NCBI GenBank assembly: GCA_033557835.1
Contig: JAWQRO010000494.1
Location: 1 to 37,806, forward strand
Length of the DNA: 37,806 bases
Direction: 5' to 3'
Source: Helochares maculicollis
Lineage: Eukaryota; Arthropoda; Insecta; Coleoptera; Hydrophilidae
Shown: piece after piece, positions 12,401 through 21,300 of the stretch
Layout of the letters: every line of letters begins with the position of its first letter
Position numbering within the stretch: the first letter of the stretch is position 1
The notes under the pieces: generated by a model
Told to the model about the DNA's origin: nothing
Database searches by the model: none
What the model saw: only the letters and a program-made list of their open reading frames with translations
Made by a program: the position numbers and the translations under genes

Positions 12401-15400
12401 TTACAGTTGCATACTTAACACTTACTTTAACACTTGCTCTTAAAACTCTACTCTTAGAAGTAAACCTATCTCTACACCTAACCTATGAGAAAGTGGTGGG
12501 GATGCCACTCTCTCCCTTTAGCGACCCAATAGGACGCAACAACTGTAGTCCGATATTTCATCATTGCACCAAGAGTTTGCTGAATAGAGAACGTTAAAAA
12601 GCTTTCCATTAGCAGGTGTCTTCCCAAATTCAAATAACAATTATTTTATTTGGCATTCTAAGGTATGGCACTGGCACAGAAAATTATCTGTGGTAATATA
12701 TTAGAATTAACTAGTATGGGCCCGACTCAATGTTGTTGCCCACAATTTAGGATATTTGAAATAGTCTTCGTCATTTCAAAAATCGACATTTATATCACCT
12801 ATTTTTACATTCCCGTATTACTATACGAAATATAGTAAAGGGAAGGTATTGGGATCATAAAAAATTCGACCTCGAGATTTTGACGGATCACCAAGTTTTG
12901 AGTGCCCCTGAAACCATTTTGACCATTTTTGGCATTATCGCAAAAACTTAGATCTGTATCAACTTTTGAGGCATGTAGGGCCACCGGAAGTACCTGTTTA
13001 CCTACACAGTTTTGACATTTTTTCAAGTAAAGAAGTCTTTAAAATTAAAAAGGGTCTGTAACATCTGAATTGAGCCAAGTGCATGTTTTCAGTATCTATG
13101 AAGTTTGCGGTCAAATGATCCCAGTTCCAAATTTACATGGAACGTAAAGAATTCTAGCTTTTCCTCGAATGTTATTAAGTCTAATTTTTGAATAGCTTGC
13201 CTATTTCATACTTATTTTTATTTAACAACATGAAGTTTTGAGCAAAGATTTTTTATCAGCCATAAATGCGGCAAAGAAACTTGCTTTTGATGACTAATAA
13301 AATTTTAAAATCTAAATTGGAACCGTCTTTTCAGCAGCGTGTTTCTGAGTTTATTATTATTGTGTGTTAAGGTCCATTTTTTTAATGCCTGCATGTGTTT
13401 ATGAGCGTCTAAAAATTTTAACACCGTATGCCTTTAACCGAACCGGCTGCCGTAGAAATCAGATGATCTTAAAAATTCCGTCTGGGCTGATTCATTTTAT
13501 TTTCACTTCGGAGTCGTTCAGTTGAAGAAATCGCATATACTCGGCCATCCTAGACCTGGGATAATTCATCTCAAGGCGCAGTTTAATTCCGCCGCTTATA
13601 GAAATTGGATGTACTTGGCCATAGGAAAAGCTACGTGCTTTGGAATCTTCCAGTCGGGGCTGGTAAATCTTATTTGCACTTCGGAGCCAATCGGCTGAAG
13701 AGTTCGGATATACTCGGCCGTACTAGATCTGGGATGATTCATCTTAAGGCGCAGTCGAGTTTCGGCGGTTGAAGAGATCGGACGTATTTTCAATCCAGTT
13801 TGGATGGCAAGTCGGAGATGATTCTACAGTATTTCTTCGCTCATCACATCTTTATTTTTACTACATAACCTTCTTTTAATTGTTTACAGCTACTACTCGC
13901 ATGTGTCCTGATTTCTAGATCAATGCTGATTTTGATTGGGACGGGAGAGAGTGGGTCGGTTCGGTGGATCACTTTCTTTCTTTGGGTGCTGGATTTTATC
14001 TCATGAAAGCACTGCTTTGCAGTGGGCGCTCAGACCATACATGCCTACGATGCTGATATACCCTGTATAGGGTCTACCGGATTGAGGTATTGAAGGCATC
14101 CTTGTTGGTTGGCGGTTCATCGACTTGCCGACTCTCTTTCGTTCTGATCAAAATTTTGCATTCATGAAGAGACTGGACTACATGTTGGCAGCCTGGTTTT
14201 GGCAGTTGAAGAAATTGGAATTATTCGTCCGAAGTAGAAACTACGTGCTTTAGAAGTTTCCATCTGGGACCAAGAATAAACATACTTTCAATCCAGTTTG
14301 GATGGTAAGTAAGGTCGGAGATACTTCTGTAGTATTTATTTGCTCATCACTTGTTTAGTTTTACAACATAATCTTTTCTTTTACTGTTTTACAGCTACCA
14401 CTCGCATCTGTCCTGATTTCTGAATGGATGCTGATTTTGTTTGGGATGGTTCGGTGGATCACCTTCTTTCTTTGGATGCCGGATTTTATCTTATGAAGGT
14501 ATTGCTTTGCAGTGGGCGCTCAGGCCATAGATGCCTACGATGCTGATATAAACCCTCTATAGGGTCTATCAGATTGAGATAATGTAGGCATCCTTGTTGG
14601 TTGGCGGTTCATCGACCGGCCGACTCTCTTTTGTTCTGGTCAAAATTTTGCATTCACGAGAGAACTGGACTACATTTTGGCAGTCTAGTTTCGGCAGTTG
14701 AAGAGATTGGATATGCTTTAGCCGCAGTAGGAACCATGTGCTCTAGAAGCTTCCATCTGGGTCCAAGAATCATCAAGGATCAAGATTCGACGTATTTTCA
14801 ATCTAGTTTCGATGTACTTCTATCTTCTTTCTTTGCTCATCACATTTTTTATTTTCAAATTAACACAGGTCGCAGAAAAGATTATACTACTACTCTATTC
14901 ATGTTATCAATTGTCATCGACTAAAGACGCATGTTTGTTTCAACGTTTTAGTGTTTAAGTTTCTTATATGTCTTGTATGTGGAATGTTTATGTATTTGAG
15001 TTTCTTCGACTAGTTATACATGTGCATGTTTACCGTTGACTAATGTTGGTGATATTCATTTGGTACCATGACGTTCATTTATAATGAAACATAAGTATGT
15101 TGTTTTCTGTATAAATAATTATATTTGTAATGGATGGTTTTTGTTAGAAACTTGTTAATTCTGAATCATTTGTCAGTGTTGCTAAGCTTGTTCTGCTGAA
15201 ATGAAGAATCGGTTATACATGTAGAAATGTTTTTAAATATTATGTATTTATATGAGGAATATTTTTTTTTCTTTAGACAACCTCAAATATGACACTAAGC
15301 AAGAAGATTTTAGGATTTATTGTAAGTAGAATGATAAACTTGAGGGAAATTGTAACTAATAAGTATTTTTAGAGAAAATTCTTGTTTACAGTCTCAGCTA

Positions 15401-18330
15401 CAGCTTCAGAGCCGCACCACTCTCGGAGAGTGGTCGGTGAATATTTCTAGCACGCGTGCTTAGATGTGTGTTTAAAGTCTCGTTGACTGGCGGAGAACGA
15501 AGAGGATTTACGATTCATCATAACAGTAATGTGACACTTAGGAACAGTAACTAACGTGTAGTTTTGGGGAAAATTCTTGTTTGCAGACGCAGTCGCAGCC
15601 TCAGAGCCGCACCACTCTCAGTGAGTGGTCGGTTAATATTTCTAGCATTCATGCTTAGAAGTGTATTTATAAAGTCTTGTTCACTGAGGAAGGAGTTTTA
15701 TGATTCAATATAACATGTATGTAAAACTTAGGAAATTACAACTAATAAGCGATTAGTTTTGATAGTTTCAAAGTTATTTTAATCTAGGTTGTCATTTTGT
15801 ATTTTTAGTTCTTGCCCGAATAATGTTTAACTCGAACTGTCCTGGATCTATCAAATTTTATCATATAGCTCCACGAGTTGTCCATAATGTATTCCAATAG
15901 CTACAATGAATTTCTGTGTTAAATCAGAATTTTTTGAGTAGCTGTAAGTGCCTGCTTGTAACTTTGGTGACTGAAGCTGTGATTTGTAACTTTATATTGT
16001 ACTTTTATACTGTATGTTTATATGGGAATGTTGAATGGAGACACTCCAGATTTTTATAATGAGTAATATTTAGCAGCATAGTACAAATATCATCAATAAA
16101 ATGTTTCAAATTTATTAAGGATAATCAATATAAAGAAGTGGCATTTTTGGTATATTTTATGTGTGTGAGATTTGTAAAAATTACTTCCTCATAAGTCAGT
16201 GTTTAAGTTTTGGATTGGCAGTCTATCCAATGCACCACATTTCTAATAGGACAGTCATGCACAATCTTGCAATTTCAGAGACCATAAAAGTATAATGGAA
16301 TTAATTAATATTCAGATGAAAGTTTCTTATGATTCTATGGAATATAGAGAATGATTTTGTCTCGTGAATATAAGCAGCGGCTTGTAACTATGATTACTGC
16401 TAATTATTGTTTCTATTTCGTCATCTACGTCAATCAATAGAATCATTCATTCATGCAGAGCCGAGAAAGTTTTTAAATTCATTTAAAATCATTCTCCAAA
16501 ACAAGTTCAAAGAACTTGCTAAACATCATATGGTCTTATTAAAACAGATATAATATGTTTTCTATTTAATCTAGAGATTTTCAAATTAAACCACCATCTG
16601 TAGACAAATACATCATCAGTAACCAAATATATAGTCAACAATGAAATATATAATCTAGAACCAAAAAGGAACTGTATCAAGTTTAATTAAAATCCAGTCA
16701 GCATACTGAAACCCATTCAATGTATATCTGGCTGTGTACAGCCCACGCTATTGATAGGCATCGAATAAAAAATAGGACTATAAATAGCAAATAATCAATG
16801 CATCAGACCGTAAAACCATCTATTTCCGCCATCAGATTTATTAATACACACTCAACTAATGTAAGTAACCGTTGTAGCCAGACATCTACCAGACTCAATG
16901 ACTATCGAGTCATCCATAAACGTAGGTGCTTCTGATACCGGTCTCTTTTCCTCATTAATATTAATAATGTTGTTAAATAACTTTTTGATTTATCGGTATA
17001 TAAACGAGTTCCTCCTCAAAATATCGTCGATATCAAGGAAGAAAGCAAAGGAATGCAGTTATGATTAAAGAAATGAAAATTTGTCTACTACCTCCAGTAC
17101 CATGAATATAAATGCTTGATTTTTTGCTTGTTTTTACTTTTTGTGCGGCTCAAATAAATTGTTTCTTAATTACACCACAATGAATGAATCCATTAAAGGT
17201 GGACACGTATAGGCCGCATGCACCTTTGGCTACATCTTTCCCAATATTTTTTTAAAACCACCTGATTATTATCTCAAAACGCAAACCTATTAATTATAGT
17301 AATTAATTCAGCGTCATCCACAAATTGTTTTTTTAATTATCACTGCAGTGTATTTTAGTTGTGAAGTAAGATGTTATATCAGTATTGTCAGAACTGCGTA
17401 TAATTAATGGGCTTTTAACTATAAAGCAATGATGATTAGATGCAGGTTCAATTTCTCCTGAAAAAGTCTAGCTTTAGAGATTACATATGGGTAGGCAGGA
17501 GAAGGTATTTTTTGTTACTTACGCATTGCTTCTTTTTAGAAATTCTTTACTAAATGCAAGAATGATTTATGACTCTCAATGAAAGCAATTCAAAATTCAA
17601 TTAGCAATTTATTATAATGTAAGGATGCATGTGAGTTCAGGGTCTGAAGATGAAATCTGCAAATTACTTATAATATAATTAAACTGTGGCAGATTTTCAC
17701 TTGCGATAGGCTTTTGTTACGAGATAAAGTATCCTTTTAACGTGCCAAAGTATTATGAAGATTTTTCAATGAAAATATTATGAACATAGTGAAAACTCTG
17801 TGGTAAATACTGTTCAACTTCTCTGTTTAATTTCTCCGAAAGTTTTATTGCTTGAGAACAAATAAACAGACACCTTAAAAATGACTTCATTTTAGATTAT
17901 AAATTTAGAATGTGGGTTAAGTGTTTTAGCAATAATGATTGAATTCTCTAAAATAAACGTGCAAAGTTCCGCAATTTACAAATATTTCCGGAAATATCCA
18001 TTTGCATTCAGTGCTGTATACTATAAAGTTTATACATAGTAGCACATGTTTTACAATAGCGAATGTTTTATAACAACGAATTTTTCCTGATAGCATTGGC
18101 TGTAGTAACACAATGGGAGTGTGTAAAGCATTTTTCGTTTTGTACAACTCAATATAGTTTCGGTGACCTCGAATATAAGCAAGCAATCAATCGTTAATAC
18201 AATTTCCAAATTATATACTTGAAACTGTTTACTATTGGAATAAACAATGAAATAATCTCGAAAAATACTTACATGACTTCGCGCGTTGATAACAGCAACG
18301 TAAAAGATGTAAAACAGAAGCAACGGCGAC
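706..18330 (-). CDS. Ppn: Papilin, 5' two-thirds of a multi-exon gene (gene-level entry)
   Basis: Papilin is a secreted extracellular-matrix proteoglycan of basement membranes, related to the ADAMTS metalloproteases but without the protease domain. Seen here: twelve exons with GT-AG boundaries and matching phase, giving signal peptide, TSR1, ADAMTS Cys-rich module, spacer, TSR2-7, an acidic linker, a long Ser/Thr-rich region and eight Cys-rich repeats with the pattern [FY]-G-C-C-x-D. This order is the papilin cassette followed by the papilin-specific Cys repeats. Introns range from 56 bp (6963-7018) up to 7467 bp (10806-18272). About 1,665 codons are assembled, or 1,685 with the candidate first exon at 23775-23836. 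The open end at 706 is a splice donor, so the C-terminal part (Kunitz, Ig and PLAC domains in known papilins) lies left of the window. No frameshift or internal stop was found in the joined exons. Confidence 0.93.
1540..3451 (-). repeat. Ser/Thr/acidic low-complexity coding region with internal hexapeptide repeats
   Basis: Two coding DNA repeat arrays are visible. One near 2620-2890 encodes variants of S-Q-A-T-E-D in 18 bp units; the other near 1690-2020 encodes variants of M-S-G-S-T-E in 18 bp units (plus-strand unit close to CAGACATTTCAGTACTGC). Copies differ at synonymous and non-synonymous positions, so the arrays are not recent perfect expansions. Confidence 0.85.
3525..3839 (-). CDS. 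Ppn: Papilin exon 12: TSR7 body and acidic linker
   Basis: 105 codons, phase 0 at both ends. CSKKCGGGERTRKVICMRD to CNKEACSEDTILP is the TSR7 core. A strongly acidic linker rich in Asp, Glu and Tyr follows (EYEYYDDEDCVEDDDGKE) and ends AVPEKL before the GTATGC donor at 3524. The SEDTILP segment and the acidic linker after the last TSR also occur in other insect papilins as I recall them. Confidence 0.92.
3840..4924 (-). other. Papilin intron (1085 bp)
   Basis: Between TSR exons 11 and 12. AT-rich, GTATGT donor and TAG acceptor. No coding, RNA or transposon signal recognised. Confidence 0.8.
4925..5110 (-). CDS. Ppn: Papilin exon 11: TSR6 body and TSR7 start
   Basis: 62 codons, phase 0 at both ends. 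CSAKCGSGVQTRKVFC is the TSR6 core, CMAEEDIC closes it, and PGEWFSGQWSE opens TSR7 before the GTATGT donor at 4924. A 1085 bp intron follows. Confidence 0.92.
5200..5376 (-). CDS. Ppn: Papilin exon 10: TSR5 body and TSR6 start
   Basis: 59 codons, phase 0 at both ends. It starts CDNKCGLSEETRRAQC, runs to KCNASGDVCE, then HEWYASQWSK opens TSR6 before the GTAAAT donor at 5199. Confidence 0.93.
5477..5659 (-). CDS. Ppn: Papilin exon 9: TSR4 body and TSR5 start
   Basis: 61 codons, phase 0 at both ends. It starts exactly at the first Cys of TSR4 (CDHLCGEGKQTRQITC), runs to CNLRPCEG, and opens TSR5 with VDWVTSEWSG before GTAAGT at 5476. Confidence 0.93.
5897..6234 (-). CDS. Ppn: Papilin exon 8: TSR2 end, TSR3, TSR4 start
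   Basis: 338 bp. It completes TSR2 (VQYRNVTCAG to CGEAPCDPQ) and encodes all of TSR3 (WISKPWSNCSSPCGEDGKQT to CNQGLVC) without an intron, then opens TSR4 with WHIGPWKP before the GTAAAT donor at 5896. Cysteine spacing is regular and there is no internal stop. Confidence 0.93.
6385..6523 (-). CDS. Ppn: Papilin exon 7: end of spacer and start of TSR2
   Basis: 139 bp between acceptor TTTTCAG (ends 6524) and donor GTGAGT (6384). It encodes LLYTDPVQNVGFDFEYSIP, the conserved end of the spacer, followed by YAWTFDEFTPCTATCGG, the first half of TSR2. The split Gly codon (G|GT) gives phase 1, unlike the phase 0 introns in TSR4-7. Confidence 0.92.
6585..6962 (-). CDS. Ppn: Papilin exon 6: end of Cys-rich module and ADAMTS spacer
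   Basis: 126 codons, phase 0 at both ends. PVGCDRMLGSDIKEDKCRQC with the following GGDGDSC closes the Cys-rich module, and the rest is the ADAMTS spacer (GYNDILLIPAGATNILVQE, NYLAVRN, YYLNGHFTLNFP, GPTDEAIFIV). The exon must stop at the GTATGT donor (6584) after IFIV. Using the next GT four bases on would break the frame into LLYTDP of exon 7. Confidence 0.93.
7019..7175 (-). CDS. Ppn: Papilin exon 5: ADAMTS Cys-rich module
   Basis: 157 bp from the acceptor at 7177-7176 to a GTAAAA donor at 7018. The first base completes Glu; then come WVPYKNGPNPCALNCMPRG, GRFYHRL, DGTRC and DVCVEGKCQ, which are signature blocks of the ADAMTS and papilin Cys-rich domain. The exon ends in phase 0 and a 56 bp intron separates it from the next exon. 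Confidence 0.93.
7176..9468 (-). other. Papilin intron (2293 bp)
   Basis: Splits the ADAMTS Cys-rich module. AT-rich with no recognisable exon or transposon. Confidence 0.75.
9469..9548 (-). CDS. Ppn: Papilin exon 4: end of TSR1, start of ADAMTS Cys-rich module
   Basis: 80 bp between an AG acceptor (9550-9549) and a GTAAGT donor at 9468. It encodes DCPDLADFRSQQCSAYND and so on to QTYE, with the codon for the last Glu split GA|G across the intron. FRSQQC is the conserved opening of the ADAMTS Cys-rich module after TSR1. The exon is too short to stand out as an open reading frame and was found from the expected domain order. Confidence 0.9.
9549..10568 (-). other. Papilin intron (1020 bp) with a hairpin
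   Basis: Contains an inverted repeat at 9677-9738 (listed separately) and, at 10415-10525, a segment resembling 11280-11380. Nothing else recognised. Confidence 0.7.
9677..9738. repeat. Inverted repeat, 62-nt hairpin
   Basis: GTGATAAGAC (9677-9686) pairs perfectly with GTCTTATCAC (9729-9738). Inside it AATGCA (9688-9693) pairs with TGCATT (9716-9721). It could be a small MITE remnant, a structured intronic RNA or chance. Confidence 0.5.
10415..11380 (+). repeat. Diverged direct repeat pair, 10415-10525 and 11280-11380
   Basis: Both segments run through TTTATTAG, ACTGGTA, a GAGCATAT block, TTGGCATA-ATAAA and GATTCA in the same order, with many substitutions between. The coordinates given span both copies. 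The first lies in the intron just downstream of exon 3 and the second in the intron upstream of it, so exon 3 sits between them. Confidence 0.5.
10569..10805 (-). CDS. Ppn: Papilin exon 3: propeptide, furin-like site and TSR1
   Basis: Acceptor TTTCCAG ends at 10806 and donor GTAAAT starts at 10568; 79 codons, phase 0 at both ends. It begins HIRHHRDRFKRQ, where RFKR fits the furin rule R-x-[KR]-R, followed by HGAHLYLPGSYV, the segment found before the first TSR in insect papilins. TSR1 follows: GPWLDWTEPSRCSRSCGGG with the W-x-x-W-like and C-S-x-S-C-G-G-G motifs, a CxPGHRCRG loop and SCNTQ at the end. The closing Asp-Cys comes from the next exon. Confidence 0.92.
11108..11540 (+). repeat. Diverged relative of the 250 bp repeat at 19656-20150
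   Basis: Shares TTTCTATAAA-like, AAAAGAACATAAACAGCCAAT and a GATTACATCATATATCGCAAAC block (11513-11534 region) with the tandem copies at 19.7-20.1 kb. The similar parts are separated here by about 240 bp of other sequence, including the 11280-11380 segment. Confidence 0.55.
12131..12267 (+). repeat. Minisatellite, five units of 27-29 bp
   Basis: Units start at 12131, 12160, 12188, 12215 and 12242, each a variant of TCCAGCTCGGAGGACCAAAA plus ATGTTT. The two middle units are 27 bp and almost identical. The open frame across it (RRTKNVC-like peptides) follows from the 27 bp unit length and is not taken as a gene. Confidence 0.9.
13497..13806 (+). repeat. Internal 173 bp duplication at the head of the array
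   Basis: CACTTCGGAG, a TTGAAGA-like block, ATATACTCGGCC, AGATCTGGGAT-like and CTTAAGGCGCAGT recur about 173 bp apart (first near 13503-13585, second near 13676-13755). It ends in CAATCCAGTTTGGATG at 13791-13806, the same exon-end-like sequence as the following units. Confidence 0.75.
14041..14100 (+). repeat. Hairpin in array unit A
   Basis: ATGCCTAC (14041-14048) pairs 7 of 8 with GAAGGCAT (14092-14099), CTGATA (14053-14058) pairs largely with TACCGG (14075-14080), and ACCCT (14060-14064) pairs perfectly with AGGGT (14069-14073) around a GTAT loop. Confidence 0.55.
14530..14592 (+). repeat. Hairpin in array unit B
   Basis: Three nested perfect stems: GATGCCTAC (14530-14538) with GTAGGCATC (14584-14592), CTGATA (14543-14548) with TATCAG (14567-14572), ACCCT (14552-14556) with AGGGT (14561-14565), loop CTAT. 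It occupies the same position as the hairpin in unit A. Confidence 0.7.
15349..15740 (+). repeat. Two-copy 195 bp direct repeat with palindrome
   Basis: GAGCCGCACCACTCTC occurs at 15409 and 15604 within longer matching units (AAATTCTTGTTT, GCAG-like, AGTGGTCGGT, AATATTTCTAGCA). A third start, GAAATTACAACTAATAAG near 15732, begins another unit. The first copy contains the perfect inverted repeat ACCACTCTC-G-GAGAGTGGT (15416-15434); the second has one mismatch. Confidence 0.85.
16095..16100 (+). promoter_or_regulatory. AATAAA, possible polyadenylation signal for the plus-strand array transcript
   Basis: An AATAAA about 1.2 kb downstream of the last intron-like segment of the array at 13.5-14.9 kb. 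In AT-rich DNA such hexamers are common, so this has weight only if a plus-strand transcript is shown. Confidence 0.15.
18273..18330 (-). CDS. Ppn: Papilin exon 2: signal peptide core
   Basis: Acceptor TTATTTTCAG ends at 18331 and donor GTAAGT starts at 18272. The 58 bp encode one base of a split codon plus 19 codons, SPLLLFYIFYVAVINARSH, a hydrophobic stretch ending in small and polar residues that suits a secretory signal peptide cut near INA. The exon ends in phase 0 and joins HIRHHRDRFKRQ of the next exon without a frame problem. It lies 7.5 kb upstream of the next exon, so the link rests on phase, splice sites and the need for a signal sequence. Confidence 0.7.
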
Positions 18331-21300
18331 CTGAAAATAATATTTATGTTAAAAATTCAGTTTACGTCATTATAAAATTAAATTTTAAACAAATTCATGT
18401 TAATTATATTTTTTCTAAATTTATTGGAGCCGAATCAATTATTGACCTCGTTAGCGGAGCAAATTGTATTTCGACATATAAATCGGTGGTGAACATTGTG
18501 TTTATAGAAAACCGCCCACTCGGCCCTCTTCGGTTCATTCCCCTTTCACGTAATACATTTTTAATAGTCCCAAAAAGTTGGCCATTTAAGATATGATGCA
18601 AATATTGTCAGGTAGAATGCCCATTAAAAGTTCCTTGACCCTTCGAAAATTTCAGGCTTCATTAATTGAGCATGCTGTAAATTGAGATGCATCTCGAGAC
18701 CTTTACATACATTTTGAAAAACTTGGTTGCGTCGAAAAAATATTGGACTATTTCTGAATACTTTAAACGTTTCTTGAAAATTTTGTATGTTATGTGTACG
18801 TCATGACCATTCTGTGAACGCTGCTTTAACCCTATATATTGTGAGAAGGTGCTTGTTTCAAAACAAGGCATTGAATTGAAAGTACTGTAATTTTTTGATC
18901 GATCTATTTACAGATGGAGTACTGTCACATCATACAAGACAGATTGTTGACATATTGAGAAGAGCTTGTTGAGCAGAGTTTGGGCGCGACCGGATACACC
19001 CCACCACTGAAGTAATTGAATAGTTTCACCGGACCAGAATCACTATGATTTTATTTTTTAGATTTGCTCAATGATAATGTTTGCAAGGATGGCCCAAGAA
19101 CTTCAAGATGCTATTAGGATATAAATAGCATCAACTCATTCTAACATTATTCACAATGTTTCTATGAAATTCATTAAAAGAGACAAAGTCTATATTTCTT
19201 GCATATTTTGAAAACTTTCAAAAACGTTAAATGTAGTATTTTAAAAACCGTAATGTCACGTAATTTATGTTATAGTTATTTTGTATGTAATAAAACATAA
19301 ACCTAAAAAATATTATGTTTCAATATTGATTATGGTAAACATATTGGAATTACTTACTTTGTTCTGCGGAACACATTTATGCAAAGAAAATATTTTTTTT
19401 AATATTAATATTAATTGTAAGCGAAAAAATGGAATATTGTAAAAATATAAAATTACAATTTTTCTAATTCTACACGGTGTTGCAGAATTAATTTCTAATG
19501 CTCAGCCCACATGTTAAGAACGCCGATGTGACCACGACGTGGTATTTTCCAAGTATTAAAAAAAATATTGAAAATTTGGCTAATTTGGGACTCCTGGCAT
19601 AGTTGAAATTATGCCGATAAACCATGCTGGCTTAAAGAATATTTTGCAGACACAACGGCACCCTTATTGCTATAAAAATAGCGGCATCACAATCAAACAC
19701 GTAGTTATATCCTTCAAATCTTAAGATTAAATTTTTTTTATGAACGCAAAACCGTTCTTATCAAAGAGAAACAGAAAAAGAACATAAACAACAATTAAAG
19801 TCAAACTTTATAGTTTAAAACAGAACGTGACCTCGAAAAAAGATCGCTTTGTATCTTCCGCCGCAAGAAAGACGATTACATCATACATCGCAAACTAATG
19901 TCACCTTTATCTCTATAAAATACCGGCATCACAATCAAAACAAAACGTTAGATCCATCATAATCACGAGATAAAGTTATTTCGCGAACACAAAATCTTCC
20001 TAATAACATAAAGACAGAGAAAAGAACATAAACACCCATTTAAGTAAAATTTTATTCGAGCGCGTTGTTGGATATCGAACGTGACCTCGAAAGAATACCG
20101 CTTTATATTACCGCCGCAAAAAGGGTGGTTACATCATACAGCGCAAACTAAACAATAACTTAATTGTCGACATTCTTTATCGTTAAAATTCGATGGCAAC
20201 TTAAATACGGTGGAATAGAGTCAATTTCTATCACAATTAATAGTACAAATTCATGTTATTGCGACGACAGATTGATCCAACAGTCTCCTTTTATCGATAA
20301 CACATGCATTGCTTCTCTTGCGTCTGTGGTTGTAAATTTTTTGCGCTTTATGTTTTTTGATGAGCATCCGCGTTCATTTTTATCATCTTGTTTACAATAA
20401 AATGATGTTTTTTCTTGTTTCGTGCTAAGTAAGTTCAGATGATTTGCCTATTAGCAAATAAATATACCTTTCTTTAAATAAGGCATCAAGAAAAGTTTAG
20501 TTAACTTACGTAATAGTAAATAATGTATTAAAAACCAATTCAAATGAATGCAATCCGACGAAACACGTGGCGCTTGTTTATTCTCACCGGTTAAAATTTA
20601 TTGGGCTGTTAACTTTTTTCGCTCGTCTTTATTTTTTTTCAGCGAGAGTTTTTTATTATTATTTCGTCAGTTTCGAGTCCAGATGCTTTAAGCATAAATA
20701 AGAAGTTGATTCTTTGAAATACCGATAAAATTCGTCTGTCGTAATAGGTAATTCCAACAATGGTTTTTAACATGCACATGTAATTAATATCTCGGTTACT
20801 AATTATCCCCCAAACTGCAAATAAAAACCTATCGCTTATTATTTCTTATATCTATCACCCCTTTAAAATTTGTAGTTTAATTTTGAAACACCCTGTATAA
20901 GTGTTGTAACAACAAAAGGACAGTTTTAACTATACATTATGGTGAGTTTTTAAATAAATATGATATCCGAAATCGAACAATTTCGCTAGTGAATACCGAT
21001 ACTTTTTTTCTTAAACGTGCTTAACTAAAACACTTGCATTAAGCAACTTCCATTTCAACAAAATCCTAAATGATTTCTATGCTCTACTATTTTCCTACCA
21101 ACTGATAGGCTTCTTTTGTAAAAAGTTTCAGAAATACCTTCTCAAATAGTCTAGAACAGAACAGATACAAACAGTCGATTCTCGAATATTCGAGATTTTT
21201 AAAAGTTCTCACAAGTGACTTGCTTACGTGAAAGTTTAGTCGCCCGGCTAACTTAGTCGTTAGAGAAAGAATACTCCATTGTAAGTCCAATTGCCATCGA

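Larger units (their letters stand above)
13807..14868 (+). repeat. Tandem array of ~500 bp units with intron-like joints
   Basis: The block CAATC[CT]AGTTT starts at 13791, 14289 and 14799 (periods 498 and 510). Each is followed by an intron-like stretch sharing TTGCTCATCAC and ending in a pyrimidine-rich CAG: 13807-13889, 14305-14394 and about 14814-14868. The second has a consensus GTAAGT donor, the first GCAAGT, the third GTACTT. The 415-420 nt blocks between them (13890-14304 and 14395-14813) are alike throughout and have no long reading frame. This could be duplicated exons of a non-coding RNA on the plus strand, or a tandem repeat that resembles one. No known repeat family is recognised. 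Confidence 0.7.
10806..18272 (-). other. Papilin intron (7467 bp) rich in repeats
   Basis: Separates the signal-peptide exon from the TSR1 exon. It holds the minisatellite at 12131, the exon-intron-like array at 13497-14868 and the two-copy repeat at 15349-15740, all described separately. The stretch 16100-18270 is AT-rich with nothing recognised. Confidence 0.7.

Noticed and set aside
13966..13977. CGGTGGATCAC, which also occurs near the start of 5.8S rRNA
   Set aside because: The similarity stops after about 11 bases and the rest is unlike 5.8S.
14601..14924. 107-residue plus-strand frame in the tandem array
   Set aside because: Not open in the parallel unit at 13.9-14.3 kb and crosses an intron-like segment; no domain.
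18051..18323. Full 90-residue frame around the signal-peptide exon
   Set aside because: Only its first 19 codons precede a GTAAGT donor and match the signal peptide; the remainder is intron.
18900..19040. Segment with GGGCGCGACCGGATACACC, considered as a transposase remnant
   Set aside because: Translation in all frames gave no family block long enough to name.
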